A stretch of 64,000 nt of DNA, from assembly GCF_015070375.1 (NCBI RefSeq), contig NZ_JADCLL010000009.1:1-64000 (forward strand), read 5' to 3'. The notes beneath the pieces were generated by a model. That model was given only the letters and a program-made list of their open reading frames with translations. It did no database searches and was not told where the DNA came from. Every line of letters starts with the position of its first letter. Position 1 is the stretch's first letter. This document shows positions 50,208 to 58,458 of the stretch, in pieces. A program made the translations under genes and the position numbers. The DNA comes from Nocardioides kribbensis. Its GTDB lineage: Bacteria; Actinomycetota; Actinomycetes; Propionibacteriales; Nocardioidaceae.

Positions 50208-51727
50208 GCAGCGTCGTCGTCATCGGAGGAGGCCTCGCCGGCCTCGCCACCGCGTGCCACCTCTCCGGCAGCGGGCACGAGGTGACGGTCGTCGAGCGGG
50301 AGCCGATCCCCGGTGGCCGAGCCGGCCGCATCCACCGCGAGGGCTTCACCTTCGACACCGGCCCGACGGTGCTCACCATGCGCAACCTGCTCGACGACGT
50401 CGTCTCCGCGGCCGGCGGTGACCTCGACACGCTGCTGCCGATGCGTCGCCTCGACCCGGGCTACCGCGCCCGCTACGCCGACGGCTCCGAGATCCTGGTG
50501 AAGTTCGGCCACGACGCCATGCGCGAGGAGATCGCCCGCGTCGCCGGCGCCCACGACGCCGCCGCCTTCGACGGCTTCGTCGACTGGCTGCGCGACCTCT
50601 ACGACGTCGAGATGCCCCACTTCATCGACCGCAACTTCGACTCCCCGCTCGACCTGCTCTCCTCCCCCGGCGCCGCCGCCCGGCTCGTGCGCCTCGGTGG
50701 CTTCGGCCGCCTCGGCCCCGCCATCCGCCGCCGCTTCGACGACGACCGCCTCCAGCGGCTGTTCACCTTCCAGGCGATGTACGCCGGGCTGCCGCCCTCC
50801 GACGCGCTGGCCCTCTACGCCGTCATCACCTACATGGACTGCATCGAGGGCGTGTGGTTCCCCGAGGGCGGCATGAGCCAGGTGCCGGTCGCCCTGGCCC
50901 AGGCCGCCTCCGACGGCGGCGCCGAGCTGCGCTACGGCACGACGGTGACCCGCGTGCTGCGCCGCGGCGACGGCGGGGTGGCCGGCGTCGAGCTCGACGG
51001 CGGCGAGCAGCTGCGCGCCGACGCGGTCGTCTGCACCCTCGACCTCCCGGTGGCCTACTCCCAGCTGCTGCCCGACCTCAAGCCCCACCGCGCCGTGCGC
51101 AAGGGGGTCTACTCCCCCTCCGCCGTCGTGTGGCACGTCGGCGCGCGCGGGTCGCTGCCCGAGGGCGTGCACCACCACAACATCCACTTCGCCGACGCCT
51201 GGGACTCCTCCTTCGACGCGCTGATCAAGCGCGGCGAGATGATGCCCGACCCCTCGCGCCTGGTCACGGTGCCCTCGCTCAGCGACCCGTCGCTGGCCCC
51301 CGAGGGCGCCCACACGCTCTACGTGCTGGAGCCGGTGCCCAACCTCGACGGCGTCGTCGACTGGCGCACGCAGCGCCCGAAGATCCGCGAGTCGCTGCTG
51401 CGCTTCCTCGACCGCGAGGGCTACCCCACCGACGTCGTGGCCGAGGAGCTCGTCGACCCCGTCGACTGGCAGCGCATGGGCATGGAGCGCGGCACGCCGT
51501 TCGCGCTGGCCCACACCTTCCCGCAGACCGGCCCTTTCCGCCCGCCGAACGTGGAGAAGCGGGTGCCGGGGCTGTTCTTCGCCGGCTCCGGCACCACTCC
51601 CGGCGTGGGCGTGCCGATGGTGCTCGTCTCGGGGCGTCTCGCCGCCGAGCGGGTCACCACCTTCCTGCCCGCGGCCGGACGCAGCCGGCGACCCCAGCGG
51701 CCCGCCGCCGGTACGGTGGGCCGATGA
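50204..51727 (+). CDS. crtI: Phytoene desaturase
   Basis: 507 aa FAD enzyme that turns phytoene into lycopene (or neurosporene). The N-terminal dinucleotide fold is VVVIGGGLAGLATACHLSGSGH followed by VVEREPIPGGRAG and FDTGPTVLTM. The CrtI signature near the C-terminus is VPGLFFAGSGTTPGVGVPMVLVSGRLAAERV. The start overlaps the idi stop and the end overlaps crtB, both as ATGA. Confidence 0.95.
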   Translation: MSSVVVIGGGLAGLATACHLSGSGHEVTVVEREPIPGGRAGRIHREGFTFDTGPTVLTMRNLLDDVVSAAGGDLDTLLPMRRLDPGYRARYADGSEILVKFGHDAMREEIARVAGAHDAAAFDGFVDWLRDLYDVEMPHFIDRNFDSPLDLLSSPGAAARLVRLGGFGRLGPAIRRRFDDDRLQRLFTFQAMYAGLPPSDALALYAVITYMDCIEGVWFPEGGMSQVPVALAQAASDGGAELRYGTTVTRVLRRGDGGVAGVELDGGEQLRADAVVCTLDLPVAYSQLLPDLKPHRAVRKGVYSPSAVVWHVGARGSLPEGVHHHNIHFADAWDSSFDALIKRGEMMPDPSRLVTVPSLSDPSLAPEGAHTLYVLEPVPNLDGVVDWRTQRPKIRESLLRFLDREGYPTDVVAEELVDPVDWQRMGMERGTPFALAHTFPQTGPFRPPNVEKRVPGLFFAGSGTTPGVGVPMVLVSGRLAAERVTTFLPAAGRSRRPQRPAAGTVGR

Positions 51728-53580
51728 CGGCTCTGCTCCACCACGACGACGACCTCCTCGCCGAGGGCTACCGCCGCTGCGCCGAGCTCACCCGCCGTCA
51801 CGGCACGACGTACTTCTGGGGCGCAGCGATCCTGCCGGCCCCCCAGCGTCGCCACGTGCACGCGGTCTACGCGCTGTGCCGCCTGGCCGACGACATCGTC
51901 GACGCCGCCGGCGCCACCACCGAGGGCCACGTCGCGACCACGACCGCGGCGCTCGAGGCCTTCCGCGGCCGTTTCCAGGACGCCGTCGCCGCGGGCACCA
52001 GCGACGACCCCGTGCTCGCGGCGGTCGCGCGCACCGTGCTCGACGCGCGCATCGACCCCGAGTGCTTCGACCGGTTCTTCGGGGCCATGGCCCAGGACCT
52101 CGACACCACCCGCTACGCCCGCTGGGACGACCTGCTCGACTACATGGAGGGCTCCGCGGCCGTCATCGGCGAGATGATGCTGCCGGTGCTCCAGCCCACC
52201 AGCCCGGCCGCGCGCGAGCCCGCCCGCGCGCTGGGCCTGGCCTTCCAGCTCACCAACTTCCTGCGCGACGTCGACGAGGACCTCGACCGGGGCCGGGTCT
52301 ACCTGCCCCAGGAGGACCTCGAGCGCTTCTCCGCCGACCCCGCGGCCCGGGCCGTCACGCCGGAGTGGCGCGAGCTGATGCGCTTCGAGATCGCCCGCAA
52401 CCGCGAGCTCTACCGCGAGGCCGACGCCGGGCTCGCCCACCTGCCGGGCCCCTCGCAGCGCTGCGTGCGCACCGCCCGTGTCCTCTACGCCGGCATCCTC
52501 GACCGCATCGAGGCCGCCGACTACGACGTCTTCTCCTCCCGCGCCCGGGTGCCCACGTGGCGCAAGGCCGGCGTGGCCGCCCGCTCGCTGGCCCAGCGCG
52601 ACCCCGAGGCCCCGCCGCGGGTGCCGCTCGCCCTCCGCCCGATGCCCAAGCGCACCGAGCTGACCCCGACCTGGCGCGAGGCCCGCCCCGCCCGGATCCG
52701 GCGCGCCCTCGACGTGGCGCTCGCCGCCGACCCGGGCGGCTGGTACGTCGTGGGCGCCAGCCGCGACCTCGGTCGGCGCTCGCTGGTGCGCTCGGTCGGC
52801 GGTCGCGAGGTCGTCGTGTGGCGCACCTCCACCGGCGTCGCGGCCGGGCCGGGCTCGTGCCCCCACCTCGGGGCCCTGCTCACCGACTGCGAGGTCATGT
52901 CCGACGCCGTGGTCTGCAAGTGGCACGGCCTGGCCCTCGACCCCGCGGGCGCCCCGGGCTGGCCGGCGTACGCCGCGCACGACGACGGGGTGCTGCTGTG
53001 GGTGCGCGTCCCCACCCAAGGCGAGGTTACCGCCGACGCGCCGAGGATCACCCGGCGGCCCGACGCCGCGAGCTCGGTGGCCGCGGTGGTGGAGGTCGCC
53101 GGCACCTGCGAGCCGCGCGACATCATCGCCAACCGGCTCGACCCGTGGCACGGCTCGTGGTTCCACCCCTACGCCTTCAGCCACCTCACCGTCGACGAGG
53201 CGGCCAGCACCGACGAGGTGCTGACCGTCGACGTGACCTTCCGCGTCTCGCGCACGTGGGGCGTGCCGGTGCGTGCGGAGTTCGCCTGCCCCGACGCCCG
53301 CACGATCGTCATGACCATCACCGACGGCGAGGGCGCCGGGAGCGTGGTCGAGACCCACGCGACGCCCCTGGGGCCCGACGCCGCCGGCCGGCCGCGCACG
53401 ATGATGGTCGAGGCCACCGTCGCGACCTCCGAGCGCACCGGCTTCGCGGTGGCCCGCCACCTGGCCCCGCTGCTGCGGCCGGCGATGCGCTCCACCGCGC
53501 GCCGGCTGTGGGTCGACGACATGGTCTACGCCGAGCGGTCCTACCTGCTGCGCTCGCGCGGGGAGTCCTACGGCGTGTAG
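51724..53580 (+). CDS. crtB: Phytoene synthase fused to a Rieske iron-sulfur domain
   Basis: 618 aa, twice the usual CrtB. Residues about 1-300 are phytoene synthase: first Asp-rich motif LADDIVD, second NFLRDVDEDLDRGRVYLPQED. After a Pro-rich linker comes a Rieske domain (about 340-430) with CPH-x16-CKWH (SCPHLGALLTDC, VVCKWHGLALD), then about 180 residues of an unassigned C-terminal domain (DUF5914-like) with NRLDPWHGSWFHPYAF. The first part condenses two GGPP to phytoene. The Rieske part could donate electrons to a carotenoid-modifying oxygenase or be the oxygenase itself. The reading frame is open with no break. Confidence 0.9.
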   Translation: MTALLHHDDDLLAEGYRRCAELTRRHGTTYFWGAAILPAPQRRHVHAVYALCRLADDIVDAAGATTEGHVATTTAALEAFRGRFQDAVAAGTSDDPVLAAVARTVLDARIDPECFDRFFGAMAQDLDTTRYARWDDLLDYMEGSAAVIGEMMLPVLQPTSPAAREPARALGLAFQLTNFLRDVDEDLDRGRVYLPQEDLERFSADPAARAVTPEWRELMRFEIARNRELYREADAGLAHLPGPSQRCVRTARVLYAGILDRIEAADYDVFSSRARVPTWRKAGVAARSLAQRDPEAPPRVPLALRPMPKRTELTPTWREARPARIRRALDVALAADPGGWYVVGASRDLGRRSLVRSVGGREVVVWRTSTGVAAGPGSCPHLGALLTDCEVMSDAVVCKWHGLALDPAGAPGWPAYAAHDDGVLLWVRVPTQGEVTADAPRITRRPDAASSVAAVVEVAGTCEPRDIIANRLDPWHGSWFHPYAFSHLTVDEAASTDEVLTVDVTFRVSRTWGVPVRAEFACPDARTIVMTITDGEGAGSVVETHATPLGPDAAGRPRTMMVEATVATSERTGFAVARHLAPLLRPAMRSTARRLWVDDMVYAERSYLLRSRGESYGV

Positions 53581-53596
53581 CCGGCCCGGTCCCGCG

Positions 53597-55168
53597 TCAG
53601 CGGGCCACCCGGGCCAGGCCGCGGCGCAGCGCCGGCACGACCCGGTGGCGCCCGGTCACGGGCACGCTCCAGACGCCGTGCCCCGAGACCTCCCACCCGG
53701 CCAGCAGCGTGTCGGCGGCCTGCCACCCGGTGGTGGCGGCGCGCTCCATGAGCGCCACCGGCAGGGCGCAGCGCACACCGTCGCCGGCGAGCACGACGCG
53801 GGGGTCGGGGGTGACGACGCCCGGGCGCTCGGCCCACGGGTCGGTGCCGGCCATCGGGCAGTCCTCACGCACGAGCCACTCCTCGTGCACGACCCCGGCG
53901 CCGTCGAGCTCGGGGTGCAGGCGCGAGAGCTCGGCGCGCAGCCGCGCGCGCAGGTCGGCGTCGTCGGTGCCGGCGGGCACGGCGTAGGCGTGCAGCTCGA
54001 CCACCGAGCCGGCGTGCTCGCGCGACCAGCGGGCGGCGCCCTCCTCGAAGAGCTCGAGCACCGAGACGTTGTCGAGCGGCCCGAAGCCGCTGGTGGCCAG
54101 GAAGGGCGGGCTCCCCGCGGCGACGCGGCGGTCGAGCCACAGCCGCCAGACCGCGAAGGACGGGGCCGAGGTCTGCGCGGCCAGCGCGCCGCGCCAGGTC
54201 GCGTCGCCCAGCCATCCGGCGTCGCCCACGAGGCGCTGGAGCGGGGCCCGGTCGGTGGCCAGGACGACCCCGTCGGCCGTGAGCTCCTCACCGTCGCCGG
54301 TGACCACGACGACCCGCCCGTCGCCTCCCTCGCGCAGGGCGGCGGCGGCGCAGGAGGTGCGCACGTCGACCCCGAGCCCGGCCAGGTGCCGGCCCAGCGG
54401 CGCCCACAGCGAGGTGTCGTAGTCGTCGGTCGGCACGTCGAAGAGCAGGCCCTCCGACGAGCCGAGGAAGTAGGCGTGGAACATCGCCACGAGCTCGCCG
54501 CCGGAGAAGTCGCGGGGGTCGGCGAAGAACGAGCGGGCGAAGACCTCCAGGGCGAGGTGCCGCGCGTCGTGGGGGAAGCGCAGCCGGTCGAGCACCTCGG
54601 CGGCGCTGATGCCGTCGTGCTCGACGAACGTGCGCGGGAAGGCGACGTCGAGCAGGCCCATCGCGGCGTGCACGTCGACGGCGGCGAGGTCGCGCAGGCG
54701 GAAGCTCGGCGAGCGCGCGACGAAGGCCATCATGTTCAGCGGCGGGGTCCGCGGGATGTCGCTGAAGGAGTCGGTGGGCCCGTCGGCCAGCACCAGCGGG
54801 TAGTCCTCGACCGCGCGCAGCCGCTCGAGCGCGGGGTCGGCGCGGCGCAGCAGCGCCCGCAGGTTGTAGTACTGGCGGAAGAAGGCGTGGAAGCCGCGGC
54901 TCATCGTGGTGGTGCCGCCGCCGGCCTCGACCGGCCAGGCCGCCACGCGTCCGCCGAGCTGCGGCGTCGACTCCAGCAGCGTCACGCGTACGCCGCGCTC
55001 GGCCAGCCCGGTCGCGGCGGCCAGGCCGGCGATGCCGCCGCCGACCACCACCACGTGGTGGCGACCCGCGTCGTCGGCGTCGTGCGGGCCGTCGACCGGC
55101 GGGTGCCACACGGCCCGGGGGTCGACGCCGGGGCGCCAGGCGCCGGTCGCACCGCTCGCGGCAGGCAC
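53597..55168 (-). CDS. crtU: Carotene desaturase/methyltransferase (isorenieratene-type)
   Basis: 523 aa. FAD-binding start HHVVVVGGGIAGLAAATGLAERG followed by SRGFHAFFRQYYNLRALLRR, FSDIPRTPPLNMMAF and DPRVVLAGDGVRC near the end, all characteristic of CrtU. CrtU converts the beta-ionone rings of beta-carotene to aromatic rings. It starts at GTG 55168, one base after the crtT stop. It is the last gene of the minus-strand operon, convergent with crtB (16 bp apart). The GTG start is less sure than the frame. Confidence 0.88.
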   Translation of the reverse strand: MPAASGATGAWRPGVDPRAVWHPPVDGPHDADDAGRHHVVVVGGGIAGLAAATGLAERGVRVTLLESTPQLGGRVAAWPVEAGGGTTTMSRGFHAFFRQYYNLRALLRRADPALERLRAVEDYPLVLADGPTDSFSDIPRTPPLNMMAFVARSPSFRLRDLAAVDVHAAMGLLDVAFPRTFVEHDGISAAEVLDRLRFPHDARHLALEVFARSFFADPRDFSGGELVAMFHAYFLGSSEGLLFDVPTDDYDTSLWAPLGRHLAGLGVDVRTSCAAAALREGGDGRVVVVTGDGEELTADGVVLATDRAPLQRLVGDAGWLGDATWRGALAAQTSAPSFAVWRLWLDRRVAAGSPPFLATSGFGPLDNVSVLELFEEGAARWSREHAGSVVELHAYAVPAGTDDADLRARLRAELSRLHPELDGAGVVHEEWLVREDCPMAGTDPWAERPGVVTPDPRVVLAGDGVRCALPVALMERAATTGWQAADTLLAGWEVSGHGVWSVPVTGRHRVVPALRRGLARVAR

Positions 55169-55169
55169 G

Positions 55170-55976
55170 TCAGGCCGTCCCGGCGGCGCGGGGTCGGCGT
55201 CCGTGGAAGGTGTGCAGCACGTCCTTCTGCCAGCCCCCGAAGGTGCGGCTGCGCACCTGCTCGAGCCCGGCGGCGACCATGCGGCTGCGGAAGCGCTCGG
55301 CGCCGTCGAAGTCCACCACGCTGCGCCACAGGTAGCGGTAGATGCTGCTGCGGGGGGCGGTCAGCAGGCCCAGCGGCACGACCACGCCCCAGCACACGAC
55401 GTCCCACTTGACCCGTCCCGAGCGGCTCTCCTCGACGCTGTACTCGTGCACCACGAGCGAACCGCCCGGCACGAGCAGGTCGCGCACCTGGGCGAGCAGC
55501 CGGTCGCGGGCGTCGACGTTGCGGAAGAGGTAGGCCGCGAACACCCCGTCGTAGCCCTCGCCCGGGGCACCGCTCGGCGCACCGGGCGCCAGCGAGGCGG
55601 GCGTCAGCGTCTCGGCGTTGCCCTGGAGGAAGCGCACGGCACCGCGCCAGGGCTTGCGACGGGCCTGGGCGAGCATGCCCGCGGAGCCGTCGACGCCGAG
55701 CAGCTCGTAGTCGAGGCCGGCGTCGCGCAGCGCGGCCTCCAGGGCCGCGGTCGAGGCCCCCGAGCCGCAGCCGAGGTCGGCGAGGCGCACCGGCCGGTCG
55801 AGGTCGCGGGGCAGCGCGGCGACCAGCACGTCGGCCGACGCGCGCAGGTGGGCGTGGTAGCCCGGGTTGAGCGCGACCATGAGGTCGTAGGTCGAGGCGA
55901 CGCCGTCGAAGGCGTCGGGCACCGCGTCGAGGTCGACCCCGGTGGTGCGGGAGCTGGCGGCGGTCGAGGGGGTCAC
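55170..55976 (-). CDS. crtT: Carotenoid-cluster methyltransferase
   Basis: 268 aa. Class I SAM methyltransferase core: VRLADLGCGSGASTAALEAAL, LLGVDGSAGML, YDGVFAAYLFRNVDARDRLL, LLVPGGSLVVHEYSVEE. Resembles UbiE/COQ5-like enzymes and the CrtT of Streptomyces carotenoid clusters, whose function is not well settled. GTG 55976 overlaps the crtYd stop in GTGA. Confidence 0.8.
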   Translation of the reverse strand: MTPSTAASSRTTGVDLDAVPDAFDGVASTYDLMVALNPGYHAHLRASADVLVAALPRDLDRPVRLADLGCGSGASTAALEAALRDAGLDYELLGVDGSAGMLAQARRKPWRGAVRFLQGNAETLTPASLAPGAPSGAPGEGYDGVFAAYLFRNVDARDRLLAQVRDLLVPGGSLVVHEYSVEESRSGRVKWDVVCWGVVVPLGLLTAPRSSIYRYLWRSVVDFDGAERFRSRMVAAGLEQVRSRTFGGWQKDVLHTFHGRRPRAAGTA

Positions 55977-56317
55977 GGGGTCTCCTGGAGGGACGGGGTG
56001 CGGGCGCGGCGGTCCTCGCGCTCGCCGAGGCGGAGCCAGACGAGCATGGTCAGGGTGACCATGCCGAAGCCGAAGGCGAAGTCCTCGACCGGGATGTCCC
56101 ACGGGAAGCGGACGCCGGTCATCTCGGCCTCCTCGTAGAGCACGATCGGGTCGGAGAGCTTGGTCAACCAGCCGTCGACGGGCACCTGGAAGCCCAGCAC
56201 GATGAGCATGGCCAGCCAGTAGCGGGCGGTGCGGAAGACGCCGGTGCGCAGCCACAGCAGCTCGACCAGGACCACCACGAGCACCGACAGCACGGCCGGC
56301 ACGGTGTAGAGCAGCAT
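55973..56317 (-). CDS. crtYd: Lycopene beta-cyclase, CrtYd subunit
   Basis: 114 aa, about three membrane helices. LLYTVPAVLSVLVVVLVELL, then WLAMLIVLGFQVPVDGWLTKLSD, and FPWDIPVEDFAFGFGMVTLTM, the second half of the heterodimeric actinobacterial cyclase that makes beta-carotene. ATG 56317 overlaps the crtYc stop by one base (TGATG). It acts together with CrtYc. Confidence 0.93.
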   Translation of the reverse strand: MLLYTVPAVLSVLVVVLVELLWLRTGVFRTARYWLAMLIVLGFQVPVDGWLTKLSDPIVLYEEAEMTGVRFPWDIPVEDFAFGFGMVTLTMLVWLRLGEREDRRARTPSLQETP

Positions 56318-56697
56318 CAGCGCGCACCTCCGCGGTGCACGACCAACGCCGCCTCGCGCAGCCCGGCCCCCGCGCGCAGGGCCCGCAGGCCCGCCAGCAC
56401 GTTGCCGACGGCCTCCAGGGTCAGCAGGCCGCAGATCGGGATGACCACGAAGAAGGCCAGCTCCTCCAGCGGCATCGCGAAGGGCAGCAGGATGCCGGTG
56501 GTGAAGCGCTCGCTGTAGTCCCACATGCCGCTCTCGATGGCCAGGACGTCCCAGACGGAGTAGACGACCACCACGGGCAGCAGGGTGAGCAGGAGCCGTC
56601 GGGGCCGGCGCCAGACCCGCGCGCCGAGCACGAGCTCGAGCGGGAGGGTGATCAGCAGGCAGCCGGCCAGGACGAGCAGGTACTGGTACTGGTCCAC
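56317..56697 (-). CDS. crtYc: Lycopene beta-cyclase, CrtYc subunit
   Basis: 126 aa, three membrane helices. DQYQYLLVLAGCLLITLPLELVLG, LLLTLLPVVVVYSVWDVLA and LPFAMPLEELAFFVVIPICGLL, with the conserved PxE(E/D) pattern in PLEEL. GTG 56697 has GGGGGAGCGC upstream and gives the family length. First gene of the minus-strand carotenoid operon crtYc-crtYd-crtT-crtU. Confidence 0.92.
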   Translation of the reverse strand: MDQYQYLLVLAGCLLITLPLELVLGARVWRRPRRLLLTLLPVVVVYSVWDVLAIESGMWDYSERFTTGILLPFAMPLEELAFFVVIPICGLLTLEAVGNVLAGLRALRAGAGLREAALVVHRGGAR

Positions 56698-56775
56698 GCG
56701 CTCCCCCGGGTCAGGGCGGCCGGCGGCCGCTGCTGCGACTCTAGAGGACCGCCGGGAACGCCCCGCACGCACGAC

Positions 56776-56807
56776 GACGCCCTCCCCGCGGGCGCGGGGA
56801 GGGCGTC
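56776..56807 (-). terminator. Strong hairpin terminator after the cox operon
   Basis: Perfect 14-bp stem GACGCCCTCCCCGC / GCGGGGAGGGCGTC with a four-base loop GGGC, without a T run. It lies between the end of coxG (56852) and the start of crtYc (56697) and so separates the two minus-strand operons. It could work with Rho. Confidence 0.65.
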
Positions 56808-56851
56808 GGGTGGTCGTGACGGGTGGGTCACGCCGGGTGGGTCGTGGCGGG

Positions 56852-57598
56852 TCAGCGCCGCCCGAGGAGCCAGCGCAGGACCAGGAGCACGCCGAGGCCG
56901 GCCGCGGCCTGGCGCCAGTAGGTCTTGGCCAGGATCGGGATGACCGCGGCGCCCAGGTCGAGCGCGTCGTCCTGCGGCGGGGGCGCCGCGTGGCGCGGGA
57001 CCGCCGAGACCGGCGCGGGGGCCGCGGGAGCCGCAGGCGCGCCCATGGCCGACGGGGCGCTGGTCTCCCCCGCCGGGGCCGAGGCCGCCGCCGGGTCCAC
57101 GGGCGGGGCGGCCGCGGCCGACTGCGCCGCGACCTCCTCGCCCGACGGTCCGCTCAGCCGCTGCTCCAGGCAGCCCACGAACTGCCCGAGCAGCTTGTCG
57201 GAGACGTCCTGCATGACGCCGCGGCCGAACTGCGCCGGCTTGCCGGTGATCGCCAGATCGGTGAGCACCTCCACGTCGGTCGACCCCGGGGTCTGCGACG
57301 AGGCTTGCATCGAGAGCTTGACCTTGGCGCCGGCCGTGCCGTTGCCGCGCTTGTCCTTGCCCTTCGCGTCGACGACGAACCGGTGGTCGGTGTCGTCCTT
57401 CTCCACGAAGGTGCCCGAGCCGTTGTAGACCAGGGCGATGGGGCCGAGCTTGACCTTGCAGGAGCCGGTGAAGGTGCTGTCCTCGACCGAGGTGACGGTG
57501 GCGCCGGGGAAGCACTCGGCCAGCCCCTGGATGTCCTGGAAGTGCGCCCAGGTCTCCTCGACGCCGGTGGGCACGGTGAAGCGGTGGGTGAGGTCCAC
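56852..57598 (-). CDS. coxG: CoxG-type SRPBCC protein with C-terminal membrane anchor
   Basis: 248 aa. The N-terminal half (DLTHRFTVPTGVEETWAHFQDIQGLAECFPGAT; GSCKVKLGPIALVYNGSG) is the CoxG START-like domain (about 1-145). An Ala/Pro/Ser-rich linker (about 155-210) leads to a hydrophobic tail (AAAGLGVLLVLRWLLGRR), as expected for a protein that holds Cox-type hydroxylases at the membrane and contacts quinone. GTG 57598, five bases after the coxM stop. Confidence 0.9.
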   Translation of the reverse strand: MDLTHRFTVPTGVEETWAHFQDIQGLAECFPGATVTSVEDSTFTGSCKVKLGPIALVYNGSGTFVEKDDTDHRFVVDAKGKDKRGNGTAGAKVKLSMQASSQTPGSTDVEVLTDLAITGKPAQFGRGVMQDVSDKLLGQFVGCLEQRLSGPSGEEVAAQSAAAAPPVDPAAASAPAGETSAPSAMGAPAAPAAPAPVSAVPRHAAPPPQDDALDLGAAVIPILAKTYWRQAAAGLGVLLVLRWLLGRR

Positions 57599-57603
57599 GG
57601 GCC

Positions 57604-58458
57604 TCAGGCCCCCGCTGCCGCGAGCACCGCGCGGCGGGTCAGCACCGTGGCCAGGTGGCTGCGGTACGCCGCGTCGCCGTTGAGGTCGGAGGGCGGGTTG
57701 GCGCCCTCCGTGGCGTGGGCGGCGGCCGCCCGCACGGCCTCGTCGGTGGCCGGCTGCCCGCGCAGGGCGTCCTCCACCGCACGGGCGCGTAGCGGGGTCG
57801 AGCCCATGTTGGTCATGCCGACGCGGGCCTCGGTGATCACCCCGCCCTCGGCCTTGACCGTGGCCGCGATGGCCACGATCGGCCACTGGTGGGCCACGCG
57901 GACGAACTTCTCGTAGTGCGCGCCCCAGCCGGTGTGCTTGGGCACCCGCACCGCGGTGAGGATCTCGTCCTCGCCGATGGCGGTCTCGAAGAGGTCGACG
58001 AAGAAGTCGTCGGCCTCGACGGTGCGCGAGCCGTTCGGGCCCTGGATGACGAACTGCGCCCCCAGCGCGAGCGCCGGGGCGCCCAGGTCGCCGGCGGGGT
58101 CGGCGTGGGCCAGGGCCCCGCCGAAGGTGCCGCGGTGGCGGATCTGGAGGTCGGCCAGGTGCTCGACCGCGCGGTGGATGAGCAGCGCGTGCTCCTCCAC
58201 CAGCGGGTCGTGCTCCACGACCGAGTGCTGGGTCATCGCGCCGATGCGGATCGCGTCGCCGTCGTCGGTGATCCCGCGCAGGGAGTCGATGCGGTTGAGG
58301 TCGATCACCATCTCGGGGGCGTTGAGCCGCATCCGCAGCACGGGGAGCAGGCTCTGGCCTCCGGCCAGGATCTTGGCGTCGTCACCGTGCTCGACGAGGG
58401 CCGCGACGGCCTCCTCGACGGTGGTGGGCGCCAGGTAGTCGAACTGTGCGGGGATCAT
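57604..58458 (-). CDS. coxM: Cox-type hydroxylase medium (FAD) subunit
   Basis: 284 aa. FAD-binding motifs AGGQSLLPVLRMRL (about 32-45) and RHRGTFGGALAHADPAGDLGA (about 108-128), then the C-terminal CO_deh_flav_C region. It carries electrons from the Fe-S subunit. Start ATG overlaps the coxL stop in ATGA. Gene order S-L-M-G here. Confidence 0.92.
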   Translation of the reverse strand: MIPAQFDYLAPTTVEEAVAALVEHGDDAKILAGGQSLLPVLRMRLNAPEMVIDLNRIDSLRGITDDGDAIRIGAMTQHSVVEHDPLVEEHALLIHRAVEHLADLQIRHRGTFGGALAHADPAGDLGAPALALGAQFVIQGPNGSRTVEADDFFVDLFETAIGEDEILTAVRVPKHTGWGAHYEKFVRVAHQWPIVAIAATVKAEGGVITEARVGMTNMGSTPLRARAVEDALRGQPATDEAVRAAAAHATEGANPPSDLNGDAAYRSHLATVLTRRAVLAAAGA

